DNA of 64,000 nucleotides. It comes from Chondrus crispus (Eukaryota; Rhodophyta; Florideophyceae; Gigartinales; Gigartinaceae). Shown one piece after another: positions 63,998-64,000 of this stretch. Each line of letters begins with the position of its first letter. The first letter of the stretch is position 1. Where the stretch lies: contig NW_005179373.1 in assembly GCF_000350225.1 (NCBI RefSeq), forward strand, positions 186,001-250,000, in the 5' to 3' direction. A program made the position numbers and the translations under genes. The notes beneath the pieces were generated by a model, which was given only the letters and a program-made list of their open reading frames with translations, did not search any database and was not told the DNA's origin.

Positions 63998-64000
63998 ATG

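Noticed and set aside
1-64000. rRNA, tRNA or CRISPR arrays
   Set aside because: No conserved rRNA core, cloverleaf with TTCGA-type arm, or regularly spaced repeat-spacer array was seen on either strand.

Overview
The window is eukaryotic nuclear DNA dominated by mobile elements. It holds three long Ty3/gypsy retrotransposons with chromodomains, one solo LTR, a KDZ-type DNA transposase, two unrelated helicase genes, an Ulp1-type protease, and a scatter of broken, intronless host-gene pieces. The host is probably a nitrate-assimilating alga. The nitrate reductase fragment has plant/algal-type motifs, the host-gene pieces lack introns, and chromoviruses are abundant. A repeat-rich multicellular red alga is my best guess, but nothing here proves it.

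Layout. 1-3,000: remnants of a WDR61/SKI8-like gene (+), a single-pass membrane protein (-) and a U1-70K-like gene (+). 3,000-6,100: non-coding DNA with a perfect 21-bp-stem hairpin, an LTR-like GC-rich patch, and about eight copies of a GATCCAGCGC motif in both orientations. 6,150-14,823 (all -): a broken PIF1-like helicase, an unrecognised broken gene, and a long broken gene with an unknown N-terminal part and a C-terminal superfamily 1 (UPF1-like) helicase. 16,543-20,343 (+): one 1,267-codon frame encoding a KDZ transposase, interrupted by three in-frame stops. 20,527-42,892: retrotransposon B (+), with retrotransposon A (-, 22,323-33,689) inserted in its gag gene. 43,177-44,592: an intact unrecognised ORF. 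44,864-47,452: fragments of a DUF3228 gene, a nitrate reductase and an HBS1-like GTPase in a row, all +. 47,793-49,334: an intact Ulp1-like protease. 49,525-60,234: retrotransposon C (+). 62,182-63,325 (-): a second superfamily 1 helicase fragment and a second KDZ N-terminal fragment. The latter is cut by a solo LTR (63,326-63,997).

How the parts relate. A, B and C are each bounded by LTRs and 5-bp target duplications (ACACC, AAGAG, CATAT). All carry gag, protease, reverse transcriptase, RNase H, integrase and a C-terminal chromodomain. All look autonomously defective, through in-frame stops, a frameshift, or changed catalytic motifs. The most striking shared feature is an intact extra gene on the opposite strand, between pol and the 3' LTR, in both A (530 aa) and C (724 aa). 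The two proteins are clearly related to each other and I do not recognise the family. In B that position is taken by about 3 kb of tandem, hairpin-bearing non-coding modules.

The helicases, KDZ transposase, Ulp1 protease and unknown ORFs may be the relics of one or more very large DNA transposons into which the retrotransposons jumped. That reading is inference. All family names come from motif recognition by eye, with no database search.
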